Notes: generated by a model from the sequence alone, not told the origin. A stretch of 64,000 nt of DNA from an uncultured Cellvibrionales bacterium (GCA_913063225.1 CAJXYP010000004.1:60614-124613); one strand, 5' to 3'; shown: positions 28,319 through 37,960, counted from the stretch's first letter. Numbers and translations: made by a program.

Positions 28319-29734
28319 ATGTCAGAGGCCTGGAGCCAATACTCATCGGGAGAGTCCTACGATGAGCTAATCACTAGTAATGGATCACCTCGGGTGTCTG
28401 CGCGCAGGTTACTTAATTTGATAGCTTCCTTAGATAAGAAGGAACTGTCCGAACGCAGCGCTGCAGCTGATAGATGCATCAGAGAGATGGGTATCTCTTT
28501 TACGGTCTACTCCGACGAAGGCGATATCGATAGGCCCTGGCCCTTTGACCTTATTCCAAGAGTTATCCGCGCCAGCGACTGGAAAGAAGTTAACCGCGGA
28601 CTGATTCAACGCTCAAAAGCGCTGAACGCCTTTATCAATGACATCTATAACGATCAAAAAATCCTCGCCGAGGGCATAGTGCCGGCTGAGCCTATACTTG
28701 ATTCACCCAATTACTTAGAAGCCTGCAGGGGAGTTAAACCTGCTCACGGCGTATGGGCGCATGTCTGTGGATCTGATCTGATTAGAGATACCAAAGGCAG
28801 GTTCTACGTACTCGAAGACAACCTAAGGGTGCCCTCTGGTGTTTCTTACATGCTGGAAAATCGTGAAATCACCAAGCGTGTTTTCCCAGAGCTATTTGAA
28901 AATTACAGTATTCGTCCTATCGACGACTATGCCTCGCATCTATTTAGAACGCTGGCGTCTCTTTCATCGCGACGAGTTAAGCGACCTACGATCGTAGTAC
29001 TAACTCCCGGTATTTATAACTCGGCCTATTTTGAGCATGCCTATCTAGCTCAGGGTATGGGAGCCGAACTGGTTCAGGGTGATGACCTTTTTGTCGACGA
29101 CGAAAACCTCGTAATGATGCGCACGGTGGACGGCCCGCAACGAGTAGATGTGATTTATCGCCGCATCGACGACACCTTTATGGATCCAGAAGTATTCCGC
29201 CCCGATTCCACCCTGGGTGTGCCAGGGCTAATGCGCGCATGGAAGTCCGGCAACGTTGCTATAGCAAATGCGCCGGGCTCGGGCGTTGCTGACGACAAGG
29301 TGATTTATTCCTATGTGCCGGATATGATTCGTTACTACCTGAAACAAAAGCCCATACTTAGAAGCGTTAAAACCTATTTGTGCATGGACGAGAAAGATCG
29401 CGAATATGTGCTGCAGAATATAGCCACGATGGTGGTGAAGCCCGCCAACGAGTCTGGCGGATACGGTCTGATGGTTGGCCCCCACGCCAGTGCAGCGGAA
29501 CACAAAAAGTTCGCTGCTTTGATAGAGGCTGACCCGCGCAATTATATTGCCCAACCTACTATCTCTTTGTCTACGGCTCCAACCATTATTGGCAGTGAAA
29601 TCGAGCCAAGACATTTGGACCTGCGGCCCTTTATTTTGCAGGGCGCGGATAGTTACGTAACAGCCGGTGGATTAACCCGGGTAGCCATGAAAAAGGGCTC
29701 GCTGGTGGTTAATTCCTCTCAGGGGTGGTGGTAG
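28319..29734 (+). CDS. Circularly permuted ATP-grasp family protein (COG2308) with 3' frameshift
   Basis: A 471-residue protein of the Anbu-linked ATP-grasp family, thought to form a peptide-like bond using ATP. Landmarks: WPFDLIPRVI, SPNYLEACRGVKPAHGVWAHV, YVLEDNLRVPSGVSYMLENR, VVKPANESGGYGL. Relatives end in the invariant SSQGGGSKDTW. Here the run of four G at 29722-29725 shifts the frame and gives SSQGWW-stop. Removing one G restores GGGSKDTWIVEDK and a TAG at 29763-29765 that abuts the next ATG exactly. A sequencing error or a real frameshift at the very end is therefore likely. Confidence 0.92.
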   Translation: MSEAWSQYSSGESYDELITSNGSPRVSARRLLNLIASLDKKELSERSAAADRCIREMGISFTVYSDEGDIDRPWPFDLIPRVIRASDWKEVNRGLIQRSKALNAFINDIYNDQKILAEGIVPAEPILDSPNYLEACRGVKPAHGVWAHVCGSDLIRDTKGRFYVLEDNLRVPSGVSYMLENREITKRVFPELFENYSIRPIDDYASHLFRTLASLSSRRVKRPTIVVLTPGIYNSAYFEHAYLAQGMGAELVQGDDLFVDDENLVMMRTVDGPQRVDVIYRRIDDTFMDPEVFRPDSTLGVPGLMRAWKSGNVAIANAPGSGVADDKVIYSYVPDMIRYYLKQKPILRSVKTYLCMDEKDREYVLQNIATMVVKPANESGGYGLMVGPHASAAEHKKFAALIEADPRNYIAQPTISLSTAPTIIGSEIEPRHLDLRPFILQGADSYVTAGGLTRVAMKKGSLVVNSSQGWW

Positions 29735-29765
29735 TAAAGACACCTGGATAGTGGAGGATAAATAG

Positions 29766-30695
29766 ATGCTTTCACGAGTTGCGAACCGTCTGTACTGGGC
29801 TGCAAGGTATCTTGAACGATCTGCTGGCTTGTCTCGGGTTATTAGCGCCTATACCCAATTCATAATGGATACGCCAAAGAGTGCTCCTGTAGATTGGGAT
29901 GTGCTTATAAAAATTATTGATGGTGAATCTGCCTATTTTTCCAGGTACTCCAAGGTCACGGAGCACAATGTCATCAAATTTCTTCTATCCGATGAAGAAA
30001 ACCTGGGATCTATTAAGGCTTCGGTGAAATCAGCCCGGGAAAATGTACGAACTACCCGAGATGTACTACCGGAAGAGGCCTGGGAACTAATAAACGAGTT
30101 AAAACTCTTTGTAGATATCAATGTTGAAGAGGCCGTTAAGCGTCGCAGTCGCTATGATTTTCTTGATGGAGTAATGCTCCAAAACCTGCAGATAGACGGC
30201 TTGTTTGATAGTTCCATGAATCGAGACCGTTCCTTCGAATTTATTCGTTTAGGTCGGTACCTGGAGCGCTGTGATATGGCTACCAGAGCCGCTGCCGTGG
30301 GTATTGCCAGCTACTCTGAAGGTGAGCAATCTGCCGATTTAGACATTTCTGTCTGGTCGAATATTCTCGATTCCTTGTCGGCCACCAGTGCTTACCGCCG
30401 GCAAATTGGCCCCTTGGTCGAAGCACCCGAAGTAGTAAATTTTGTGTTTAATGGGCAGGACTTCCCAAGGTCCGTTCGCTACTGTCTGGATAGAGTTGAA
30501 CGGGTAATTAGTAACTTTAAGAACAATGAGGCCTGTATGAAAATACTGGCTCGAATGCAACCAAGGTTGGATAAGTTTGATGCCCATAGAATGAATAATA
30601 AGAAAATAGATAAAGTGATTGAACAGATCCAGCTTGATCTCCATAAGTTAAATGCCGCAATAGCCGATACGTGGTTTTTTCCGGAAGTTAAGTAA
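29766..30695 (+). CDS. Alpha-E domain protein (COG2307)
   Basis: A 309-residue all-helical protein that almost always accompanies the permuted ATP-grasp gene. It begins MLSRVANRLYWAARYLERSAG, the family signature, and has a second copy-like motif FEFIRLGRYLERCDMATRAA near residue 155. Its biochemical role is unknown; a substrate-carrier or adaptor role in the ATP-grasp reaction is inferred from context. It shares TAATG with the next gene, so these genes form a tight operon. Confidence 0.93.
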   Translation: MLSRVANRLYWAARYLERSAGLSRVISAYTQFIMDTPKSAPVDWDVLIKIIDGESAYFSRYSKVTEHNVIKFLLSDEENLGSIKASVKSARENVRTTRDVLPEEAWELINELKLFVDINVEEAVKRRSRYDFLDGVMLQNLQIDGLFDSSMNRDRSFEFIRLGRYLERCDMATRAAAVGIASYSEGEQSADLDISVWSNILDSLSATSAYRRQIGPLVEAPEVVNFVFNGQDFPRSVRYCLDRVERVISNFKNNEACMKILARMQPRLDKFDAHRMNNKKIDKVIEQIQLDLHKLNAAIADTWFFPEVK

Positions 30696-31738
30696 TGCGG
30701 CGCTTTTCCTGTGACTGTGGTCACCCGCTTTTCTTTGAAAGTACTAGCTGCACCAACTGCGATAACGAGGTTGGCTACGATCCTGATAGCGCAGATATGG
30801 TTACTCTGAAAGGCGCCAGTCGCATAGGCTCTCTATTTGGAAAGAGTGGCGATTTTGAATACTGCCTGAACGGCCAGAAGCACCAGGTTTGTAACTGGTT
30901 GGTTAGACCCGAACAGTCAGGCAGCCTGTGCAAAGGTTGCCTATTCAATAGAACTATTCCCGACCTATCACGGCCCGATAATCCCACGCGCTGGCATCGA
31001 TTTGAGCAAGCTAAAAAACGGCTGCTCTATTCTCTGTATACACTGAACTTGCCACTTACCAACGGCTGGCAGGACCAAAAAAACGGATTACTTTTCGACT
31101 TTATTGAAGATCAACGTACTAATCCGGTATTAGTAGAAAGCTTCGTTAGCACGGGATATTTGAGTGGAATTATCACCATCAATACCATTGAAGCCGACGA
31201 TATTGCGCGGGAAGCCACTAAGAACAAGATGAATGAGTCTTACCGAACCCTGCTGGGTCATTTGCGGCATGAGAGCGGTCATTACTATTACTCTTTTCTA
31301 TCTAAGTTCCCGGATCTGCAAGATGAGTTTGCCAACCTTTTTGGCGACGCCTCTCAAGACTATCAACAATCGCTCGATCGCTATTATACAGAGGGCCCAC
31401 CAAAGTCTTGGTCGAACTCGTTTATTAGCAGCTACGCATCTAGCCACCTCCTAGAAGATTGGGCGGAGTGCTGGAGCCACTATCAGCATCTAACGGATAC
31501 GCTAGAAACCGCTAGCAGTTATGAGATGGTTAAAGGTCAGGTCCGCCACGATGATTTTCGTTCTATGGCGAATTTGTGGCGAAGTTTCGCCGTTGCTCTG
31601 AACGAGCTAAACCGAAGTATTGGCTTGGGGGACGCTTATCCCTTTGTGATTACTCAAACTATCGAACGAAAACTCGCCTTTGTCGGTAAGATGGTTAGTC
31701 GACTGAGTCAAATTCACCGAGCGATGGAAGTTCGTTAA
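30695..31738 (+). CDS. Zinc-ribbon putative metallopeptidase (Peptidase_Mx / COG4307 type)
   Basis: A 347-residue protein. The N-terminus has a zinc ribbon with Cys6, Cys8, Cys19 and Cys22, and more cysteines at ~68-83. The catalytic motif RHESGH (H192-E193-x-x-H196) fits HExxH, and EDWAECWSHYQH further on can supply the third zinc ligand. This family is a known member of Anbu-type clusters and is predicted to cut a peptide tag or product made by the ATP-grasp protein. The gene ends inside the 3' end of the convergent Anbu gene (44-bp overlap). Confidence 0.88.
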   Translation: MRRFSCDCGHPLFFESTSCTNCDNEVGYDPDSADMVTLKGASRIGSLFGKSGDFEYCLNGQKHQVCNWLVRPEQSGSLCKGCLFNRTIPDLSRPDNPTRWHRFEQAKKRLLYSLYTLNLPLTNGWQDQKNGLLFDFIEDQRTNPVLVESFVSTGYLSGIITINTIEADDIAREATKNKMNESYRTLLGHLRHESGHYYYSFLSKFPDLQDEFANLFGDASQDYQQSLDRYYTEGPPKSWSNSFISSYASSHLLEDWAECWSHYQHLTDTLETASSYEMVKGQVRHDDFRSMANLWRSFAVALNELNRSIGLGDAYPFVITQTIERKLAFVGKMVSRLSQIHRAMEVR

Positions 31739-32438
31739 AAGATTCCTGAATCTTTTTATCCCAGCTAGCGCGCAATTTCATCCAGTAAGGATCGCTCTCT
31801 TCATATTGATAATATTCAGCGGCGTCGAGACTGTCGGCGGGATAAAAAAGTAATTCGATTGGTGGACCAACGGTGGCATTACTACTCATGGTTGAATCCA
31901 TAGACACCAAAGCACAACGCATGGCTACTTCGTGAGGCGTGTCTTGACGGATTATGCGGTCAAGTATGGGTTTGCCGTATTTGGTTTCGCCAATCTGTAA
32001 AAAGGGGTGCTGATCGGAAGTGCGAATATGGTTGCCTTCCGGGTACACCAGGTAAAGCTCTAGAGGACTCCCCTTAATTTGCCCGCCCACAATAAAGCTC
32101 GCGCCGGGCTTATAGCCCGCCATGGGGCCATCATCGCCAACAAACTTCTTTTGCTGATCTAGGCTTAGGCGACCGATGTAGTCAGCCACATCGGATAAGT
32201 AATCGGCATTGCCAAAATGAAAATCAGTATCTGCCTGAATATCTCGTTCCAGTTGATCAACAACGGCTTGGCTAGTAGCTAAGTTGCCTGCAGATAGAAT
32301 AATAAGCTGGCGGTCGCCGGGTATCGAAAACCGATGCATTTTTGAATAGGCACTTACCCGATCGGCACCGGCATTTGTGCGGGAATCAGAGCAAAAAACT
32401 AGGCCTTCATCGAGTTTTACAGCAAGACAATACGTCAT
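31695..32438 (-). CDS. Anbu, proteasome-related peptidase
   Basis: A 247-residue Ntn-hydrolase related to HslV and proteasome beta subunits. After removal of Met1, Thr2 of MTYCLAVKLDEGLVFCSDSR would be the nucleophile; SDSRTNAGAD and LSAGNLATSQ are family landmarks. Anbu assembles into open rings or helices in studied bacteria. Typical clusters hold ATP-grasp, alpha-E, transglutaminase and Anbu; no transglutaminase gene is found here, and Anbu is on the opposite strand. No Shine-Dalgarno is visible before the ATG. Confidence 0.92.
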   Translation of the reverse strand: MTYCLAVKLDEGLVFCSDSRTNAGADRVSAYSKMHRFSIPGDRQLIILSAGNLATSQAVVDQLERDIQADTDFHFGNADYLSDVADYIGRLSLDQQKKFVGDDGPMAGYKPGASFIVGGQIKGSPLELYLVYPEGNHIRTSDQHPFLQIGETKYGKPILDRIIRQDTPHEVAMRCALVSMDSTMSSNATVGPPIELLFYPADSLDAAEYYQYEESDPYWMKLRASWDKKIQESFNELPSLGEFDSVD

Positions 32439-32589
32439 GAAAAGGAGGGCTTCTAAATATCAGTGTCCGAGCAAGCGCGAAATATTACCAGAATAAAACA
32501 ACATAGGATCAGAATTGCCCGAGTATTTTTAGACGACCTTGCTAATGTCGACTAAAACCCTAGAAAGACAAAGAAATTGCTCGAGAGAC

Positions 32590-32619
32590 TGGGCAAATTG
32601 CCCTCGGCTTAGGTAGAAT
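32590..32619 (+). promoter_or_regulatory. Candidate stable-RNA promoter before tRNA-Cys
   Basis: A TAGAAT -10 box (32614-32619) is followed at once by GCGCGACC, the GC-rich discriminator typical of stringently controlled tRNA promoters. The best -35 is a weak TGGGCA at 32590-32595 with an 18-bp spacer. It lies about 63 bp before the tRNA 5' fragment. Confidence 0.4.
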
Positions 32620-32672
32620 GCGCGACCTTCTGGCAAACAACCACATCCAGAATGGTAATATCCTGATCTATA

Positions 32673-32697
32673 GTTAAACAGAGGTGCGGTGGCAGAG
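32673..32697 (+). pseudogene. 5' fragment of a second tRNA-Cys copy
   Basis: GGTGCGGTGGCAGAG (32683-32697) matches the first 15 bases of tRNA-Cys with one difference. The preceding leader (GTTAAACAGA against GTTTAAATATA) is also alike. Similarity ends in the D arm, so no cloverleaf can form. Offset to the intact gene is 104 bp. Confidence 0.65.
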
Positions 32698-32786
32698 CCC
32701 GTCAGGCAGGTGGAAAGTTGCAGCGGATATTGTCCGCGGATTTAGCACTGGCTTGGAAGTAGCTGCGAAGATAAGGTTTAAATATA

Positions 32787-32860
32787 GGCGCGGTGGCAGA
32801 GTGGTCATGCAGCGGACTGCAACTCCGTTAACGCCGGTTCGATTCCGACCCGCGCCTCCA
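32787..32860 (+). tRNA. tRNA-Cys (anticodon GCA)
   Basis: A 74-base cloverleaf. Acceptor strands GGCGCGG and CCGCGCC pair fully, the anticodon loop holds GCA, the T arm contains GGTTCGATTCC, and the 3' CCA is encoded. It comes directly before the sulfatase genes. Confidence 0.95.
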
Positions 32861-32945
32861 TTTCCTTTCAAAATGTTAATACTCGGCGAACTACCCTGAA
32901 AAGCGTATAGGCTGGGTTCTGTTTGAAATTGCTGGGGGGCAAATA

Positions 32946-34586
32946 ATGCGCAAGAGTATTTGGATTTCTGCTGTTCTTTCTGTTTTTATTTTGGGGTGCT
33001 CAACCGATACTCCTGAAGTAGTCGCAGAATCTGAGGTCGCACCTGCGGCCAAAAAACCAAATTTTATAATCTTCACCACCGACGATATGGGTTATACCGA
33101 TATCGGCGCGTTTGGCGGAGTAAATATTCCAACCCCCAATCTTGATCGACTGGCTCTAGAAGGCGTGCGCCTTACCAACTTCCATGTTGCCTCTAGCTGC
33201 GCGCATACACGATCCATGCTTATGAGCGGCAACGGCAACAACGAAGCGGGCATGGGTACACAGCGTATGTTTCCCGAGTATGCAGGCCTTCCCGGTTATG
33301 AAAACCATATCTCTGATCGCGTAGCTACTATTCCAGAGCGTTTAGTTGAAGCTGGCTATCACACCTATATGGCAGGTAAATGGCATCTAGGAAGCGAAGT
33401 GGGTGAAACCCTACCTGGAGATAGAGGCTTTGAAAGAAGCTTTGCTTTGCTGGGCGGTGGTAACGATCAATTTGCGACAGACAAACCTGCCGGCTATACC
33501 GAAGACGGCCAATTGCAGGATGAACTGCCCGCAGATTTCTATTCGACCAATGCCTACGTGGACAAAATGATTGGTTATATAGATTCTAATAAGTCGGACG
33601 GTCAGCCATTTTTTGGCTGGTTTGCTCCAACTGCACCTCATTGGCCGTTACAGGCACATCCGGATTGGAAGGACAACTTTGTTGGTGTATTTGACGAGGG
33701 TTACGAAGCGCTTTGCTGGGAACGAGTTGCCAGTGCTTCCGCCGCAGGCGTATTGGCGGAAAATGCAGATTTGGAACTTTGTCCCAAGGTAGCTACACCC
33801 TGGGCAGAACTGAGTGAAGAGGAGCAACTCATAGAAATTCGCGTGATGGAAATCTACGCCGCCATGGTTGCGCATCTGGATCATGAATTTGGTCGGTTGT
33901 TGGAATATCTGGAAGAGATAGGCGAGTTAGGCAATACCTATATTATTTACCACAACGACAATGGCCCTCAGGGCGGAACTATTTATCAGGGTCGTGGTAA
34001 CAGTGGTTACGACAATAGTTTAGAAAATCTGGGCAACCGGGACAGCTGGACTTCCTATGGTCAGGGTTGGGCAGATGCCTGGTCTTCTCCCTACCGAGGC
34101 AACAAAGGATCTCAATTTGAAGGCGGCACAAGGGTAGCTGCCTTTATTCATTCTCCTAAACTAGAAGAACAGGGGGAAGGGATGATGAGTAACTCATTGC
34201 TTACCGTGATGGATGTGCTTCCCACAATCCTCGATCTAGCCGGTCTTCAGGACAACTATCTAGACCACGAGACAGTTTTGCCTATCCGTGGCAAATCATT
34301 TTCTGCCCTGATAGCTAATCAGGATGAATCTATTCATGGTGCCGACGAATATATACCCTTAGATTTTATGGGTACTAGCGCCCTGACCAAAGGTGATTGG
34401 AAAATAGTTCGTCCAACCTTTGACGAACACTTTCAACTATTCCATCTTTCTGTAGATCCAAGCGAAACCACAGATTTGCGCGAGCAAGAGCCGGCGATGT
34501 ATCAAGACCTGCTTACTGCTTATGAGGCGCACGCCGAGAATGTAGGAATTATTCGCCGGACTTCTACCGGTGGGCCAGACGACTAA
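32946..34586 (+). CDS. Sulfatase-family lipoprotein 1, motif CAHTR
   Basis: A 546-residue member of the arylsulfatase-A-type (S1) family. It has a lipoprotein signal (ILG-C18), so it is probably anchored in an outer or inner membrane leaflet. Metal-site landmarks are present: TTDDMGYTD near residue 44, AGKWHLG, YHNDNGP, and NKGSQFEGGTRV. At the formylglycine site the sequence is C85-A-H-T-R instead of C-x-P-x-R, so the proline read by maturation enzymes is replaced by His. The gene is first of four tandem paralogues. GGGGGG precedes the ATG by 6 bp. Substrate unknown; a sulfated polysaccharide or sterol would fit. Confidence 0.9.
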   Translation: MRKSIWISAVLSVFILGCSTDTPEVVAESEVAPAAKKPNFIIFTTDDMGYTDIGAFGGVNIPTPNLDRLALEGVRLTNFHVASSCAHTRSMLMSGNGNNEAGMGTQRMFPEYAGLPGYENHISDRVATIPERLVEAGYHTYMAGKWHLGSEVGETLPGDRGFERSFALLGGGNDQFATDKPAGYTEDGQLQDELPADFYSTNAYVDKMIGYIDSNKSDGQPFFGWFAPTAPHWPLQAHPDWKDNFVGVFDEGYEALCWERVASASAAGVLAENADLELCPKVATPWAELSEEEQLIEIRVMEIYAAMVAHLDHEFGRLLEYLEEIGELGNTYIIYHNDNGPQGGTIYQGRGNSGYDNSLENLGNRDSWTSYGQGWADAWSSPYRGNKGSQFEGGTRVAAFIHSPKLEEQGEGMMSNSLLTVMDVLPTILDLAGLQDNYLDHETVLPIRGKSFSALIANQDESIHGADEYIPLDFMGTSALTKGDWKIVRPTFDEHFQLFHLSVDPSETTDLREQEPAMYQDLLTAYEAHAENVGIIRRTSTGGPDD

Positions 34587-34615
34587 TAAAAGTAACACTA
34601 AGGGGTATCTGCCAA

Positions 34616-36196
34616 ATGAACAATAAATCGATTTCTCTGCTGATGTTGGCGCTTTTTTGCGTCAGCCCAGGGCTTGTGGCGCAAAATGCCTCTGACTCTG
34701 ATCAACGGCCAAATATCCTGGTTTTCACCACGGACGATATGGGTTATACCGATCTGGGTTCCTTTGGCAGTGTGTATATCCCCACACCAAATCTTGATAG
34801 TTTTGCGACAGAGGGTCTGCGACTAACTAATTTTCATGCGGCTATAAGCTGTGCTCATACAAGGTCAATGCTATTGAGTGGTACCGGCAATCATGAAGCC
34901 GGCATGGGCAGTCAGAGAGTGTATCCTCAGTTTCAGGGACTTCCTGGCTATGAAGGGCATATTAGTGATCGGGTGGCTACCATTCCTGAGCGCCTTGTAA
35001 CTGAGGGCTATCACACCTATATGTCCGGCAAGTGGCATCTAGCGGGTAGAAGTGAAGGTAACTATCCTAGCGATCGTGGTTTTGAGCGAAGCTTTGCTTT
35101 ATTAGGGGGCACAGCAAGTCATTATGGTGGAGATTCCGTTGGTCCTTATTCGGAAGATGGTCAAGTGACTAACCAAATGCCTGATGATTTTTATTCAACT
35201 ACGGCATACGTCGACAAAATGATTGGATTTCTCGAGTCGAATCAGGGAGATGAACAACCATTTTTTGCATGGCTCGCGCCGACTGCGCCTCACTCCCCGA
35301 TGGAACCGCACCCAAATTGGATTAATGAGTTCGCTGGAAAGTATGACGCTGGATATGAAGTGCTTTGCTGGGCGCGGGTGGAAAATGCGCATGCGGCGGG
35401 CGTATTACCGGAAGGCGTGGATAGGACTGAATGTGCCGGGGTTACTACTTCCTGGGACTCACTTGATAGCGAAGCCCAAGCCGCAGAAAGTCGTCAGATG
35501 GAGCTGTATGCCGCAATGGTGGCTCATCTGGACTACGAGTTTGGACGACTAATTGAGTATCTTGACCAGTCAGGCGAACTTGATAATACCTATATTATTT
35601 TCCACAACGACAATGGCCCTGCAGGCAATAGTTGGGCACAGGCTCTATCATCTCCATACCGAGGCAACAAAGGCGCTCAATTCGAAGGAGGCATTCGCGT
35701 GGCTGCATTTGTGCACTCGCCTATTCCTGAGCGAACCGCCGGCATCAGTAATTCGCTATTAACCGTTATGGATGTATTACCAACAATTCTAGAACTTACC
35801 GGCGTTGAAGACGCTTACACTGATCACGAAACCGTGCTTCCGATTAGAGGCAAGTCCTTTGCGGCGCTGCTAAATAATCCAAATGAGATCATTCACAGCG
35901 CGGAAGAATATATTCCCCTCGATGCTCAGAGCGTGAGCGTCTTGATGAAAGGGGATTGGAAGATTGTACGCCCGGCAGGAAGCGAGCATTGGGAACTGTT
36001 CAATGCTATAGCGGATCCCAGTGAAACTACGGACTTGCGAGAGAGCCAACCCGAAATCTACCAGGACTTGGTTAGCGCTTATGAAGCGCATGCTCAAGAT
36101 ATTGGGATCGTGCAATTAACTCTAGAAGAAGCTAATTCGGTACGACCTGGTGGTCGAGGCCGAGGCGCTGGAGGCGGAGGCCCCAATCAGGAATAA
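34616..36196 (+). CDS. Sulfatase-family exported protein 2, motif CAHTR
   Basis: A 526-residue paralogue that starts 29 bp after sulfatase 1, so the two are likely co-transcribed. It has an ordinary cleavable signal peptide (...SPGLVA-Q), no lipobox, and hence should be soluble, unlike its three lipidated neighbours. It keeps TTDDMGYTD, SGKWHLAG and FHNDNGP. The active-site motif is C79-A-H-T-R, again with His for Pro. The C-terminus carries a Gly/Arg-rich tail (GGRGRGAGGGG) that the paralogues lack. Confidence 0.9.
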   Translation: MNNKSISLLMLALFCVSPGLVAQNASDSDQRPNILVFTTDDMGYTDLGSFGSVYIPTPNLDSFATEGLRLTNFHAAISCAHTRSMLLSGTGNHEAGMGSQRVYPQFQGLPGYEGHISDRVATIPERLVTEGYHTYMSGKWHLAGRSEGNYPSDRGFERSFALLGGTASHYGGDSVGPYSEDGQVTNQMPDDFYSTTAYVDKMIGFLESNQGDEQPFFAWLAPTAPHSPMEPHPNWINEFAGKYDAGYEVLCWARVENAHAAGVLPEGVDRTECAGVTTSWDSLDSEAQAAESRQMELYAAMVAHLDYEFGRLIEYLDQSGELDNTYIIFHNDNGPAGNSWAQALSSPYRGNKGAQFEGGIRVAAFVHSPIPERTAGISNSLLTVMDVLPTILELTGVEDAYTDHETVLPIRGKSFAALLNNPNEIIHSAEEYIPLDAQSVSVLMKGDWKIVRPAGSEHWELFNAIADPSETTDLRESQPEIYQDLVSAYEAHAQDIGIVQLTLEEANSVRPGGRGRGAGGGGPNQE

Positions 36197-36295
36197 AGAT
36201 TCACAGATAAACTATAGTTGCCTATAAATCATCACTGGTGCATTGTTTTGTTTGATGGGGCTAGAACATCAATTTTTCAAATCGGGGGAATATAA

Positions 36296-37960
36296 ATGCA
36301 AAAGCATATTTGGATATTCATTAGTTGTTGTTTGTTATTTTTTGGCTGTAGTTCAGAAGAACCCGCCCAGATTGTTGAAGCGCCTATGCCGGAATCGACC
36401 GAACCGATGGCACGCCCCAACTTTTTGATTATCACAACAGACGATATGGGCTACACGGATTTGGGTGCCTTTGGTGGCCAGGATATCCCCACGCCAAATA
36501 TGGATCAGCTGGCGATGGAGGGTGTGCGACTTACCAACTTTCATGTTGGCACTGTCTGCTCGTTAACGCGCGCAATGTTAATGAGTGGAACAGGCAACTT
36601 TGAGGCGGGCAAAGGTCTACAGCGCGGAGGTTCCTCTCCTATTTTTCGTGGGCAGCATGGGTACGAAGGCAGAATAGTTGATCGCGTGGCCACTATGCCT
36701 GAGCGAATGGCCGCTGACGGATACCATACTTATCTGGCCGGAAAGTGGCATCTGGGCAACGAAGAAGGTGTTAACCTGCCCGGTGCCCGTGGTTTTGAAC
36801 GGAGCTTTGCTCTTATAAACGGCGCCTATGATCACTTTGACCCCAAGCTGGGTGAGTCTGTGTATTCCGAAGACGGTAAGGCTATTTCCGAACTTCCAGA
36901 TGATTTTTACTCCACTAACGCTTATGTGGACAAGATGATTGGTTATATCGAATCTAATAAATCTGACGGTCAGCCATTTTTAGGTTGGTTTGCGCCCACC
37001 GCGCCGCATTGGCCATTGCAGGCTCACCCGGATTGGAAGGATCGGTTTGTCGGAAACTACGACGCGGGCTACGAGGCACTTTGTTTTGAACGAATGCAAG
37101 GGGCGGCTGCAGCTGGTACGTTGCCTGATGGCGCTGATACCTCATTCTGTCCGCTAGAAGCGCTCCCTTGGGATGAGTTAACGGATGATGAACAAGCGCT
37201 TAATATTCGAGCCATGGAGCTCTACGCAGCCATGACAGCTCATTTGGATAGCGAAATAGGCCGCTTGATTAGTTATCTGGACGAGTCCGGCCAATTGGAA
37301 AATACCTACATTATTTATCACAACGACAATGGCCCCGAAGGTGGCGGAATTATTACTAGGCGCTCTGCACCGGAGCGATATGATAATTCTCTGGAGAATG
37401 TCGGCAACGCCAACAGCTGGATCCATGTTGGGCAGGGTTGGGCAGATGCTCAGTCAGCTCCTTTCAGAAAAACTAAGGGTTATCAGTATGAAGGTGGTAC
37501 CCGTGTGCCCGCTTTTATCAGACCGCCAGTGTCATCTGAATCTGGCCTCAAAAGTAATTCTTTGCTTACCATTATGGATTTGCTTCCAACCATTATGGAC
37601 ATCGCTGGTGTAGAAGAGGTATCGATTAACGCCGAAGGCAATGAAGTATTTCCGATTCGCGGTAAGTCTTTTGCGGATTTGATTGAAGATCAAAGTCTGA
37701 ATATACATCAGGATGAATACATCGCTTTGGATAATGGTGGCGATAGCGTTCTAATGGAAAACGAGTGGAGAATCGTACGGCCTCCGACGACGAACGATTG
37801 GTCACTATTTAATATTGCAGTAGACCCAGGTGAGACAAATGATCTAGCTGAAGAAGATCCGGAAAAACTCGCGGATCTAGTGGGCAAGTACAATATTCAC
37901 GCAGAGGCATTGGGGTTTCTAAGAGGCGAACCAGAAGCCCAAGAATATTTTCAGCGCTGA
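36296..37960 (+). CDS. Sulfatase-family lipoprotein 3, motif CSLTR
   Basis: A 554-residue lipoprotein paralogue (lipobox FFG-C18, then SSEEPAQ). Metal-binding segments TTDDMGYTDLG, AGKWHLGNE and YHNDNGPEGG are kept. The formylglycine motif reads C88-S-L-T-R, with Leu in place of Pro, a third variant within one cluster. The usual RGNKG segment before EGG is RKTKGYQYEGGTRVPAF here. G5-AA precedes the ATG by 7 bp, and a 99-bp gap separates it from sulfatase 2, so it may have its own promoter. Confidence 0.9.
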   Translation: MQKHIWIFISCCLLFFGCSSEEPAQIVEAPMPESTEPMARPNFLIITTDDMGYTDLGAFGGQDIPTPNMDQLAMEGVRLTNFHVGTVCSLTRAMLMSGTGNFEAGKGLQRGGSSPIFRGQHGYEGRIVDRVATMPERMAADGYHTYLAGKWHLGNEEGVNLPGARGFERSFALINGAYDHFDPKLGESVYSEDGKAISELPDDFYSTNAYVDKMIGYIESNKSDGQPFLGWFAPTAPHWPLQAHPDWKDRFVGNYDAGYEALCFERMQGAAAAGTLPDGADTSFCPLEALPWDELTDDEQALNIRAMELYAAMTAHLDSEIGRLISYLDESGQLENTYIIYHNDNGPEGGGIITRRSAPERYDNSLENVGNANSWIHVGQGWADAQSAPFRKTKGYQYEGGTRVPAFIRPPVSSESGLKSNSLLTIMDLLPTIMDIAGVEEVSINAEGNEVFPIRGKSFADLIEDQSLNIHQDEYIALDNGGDSVLMENEWRIVRPPTTNDWSLFNIAVDPGETNDLAEEDPEKLADLVGKYNIHAEALGFLRGEPEAQEYFQR

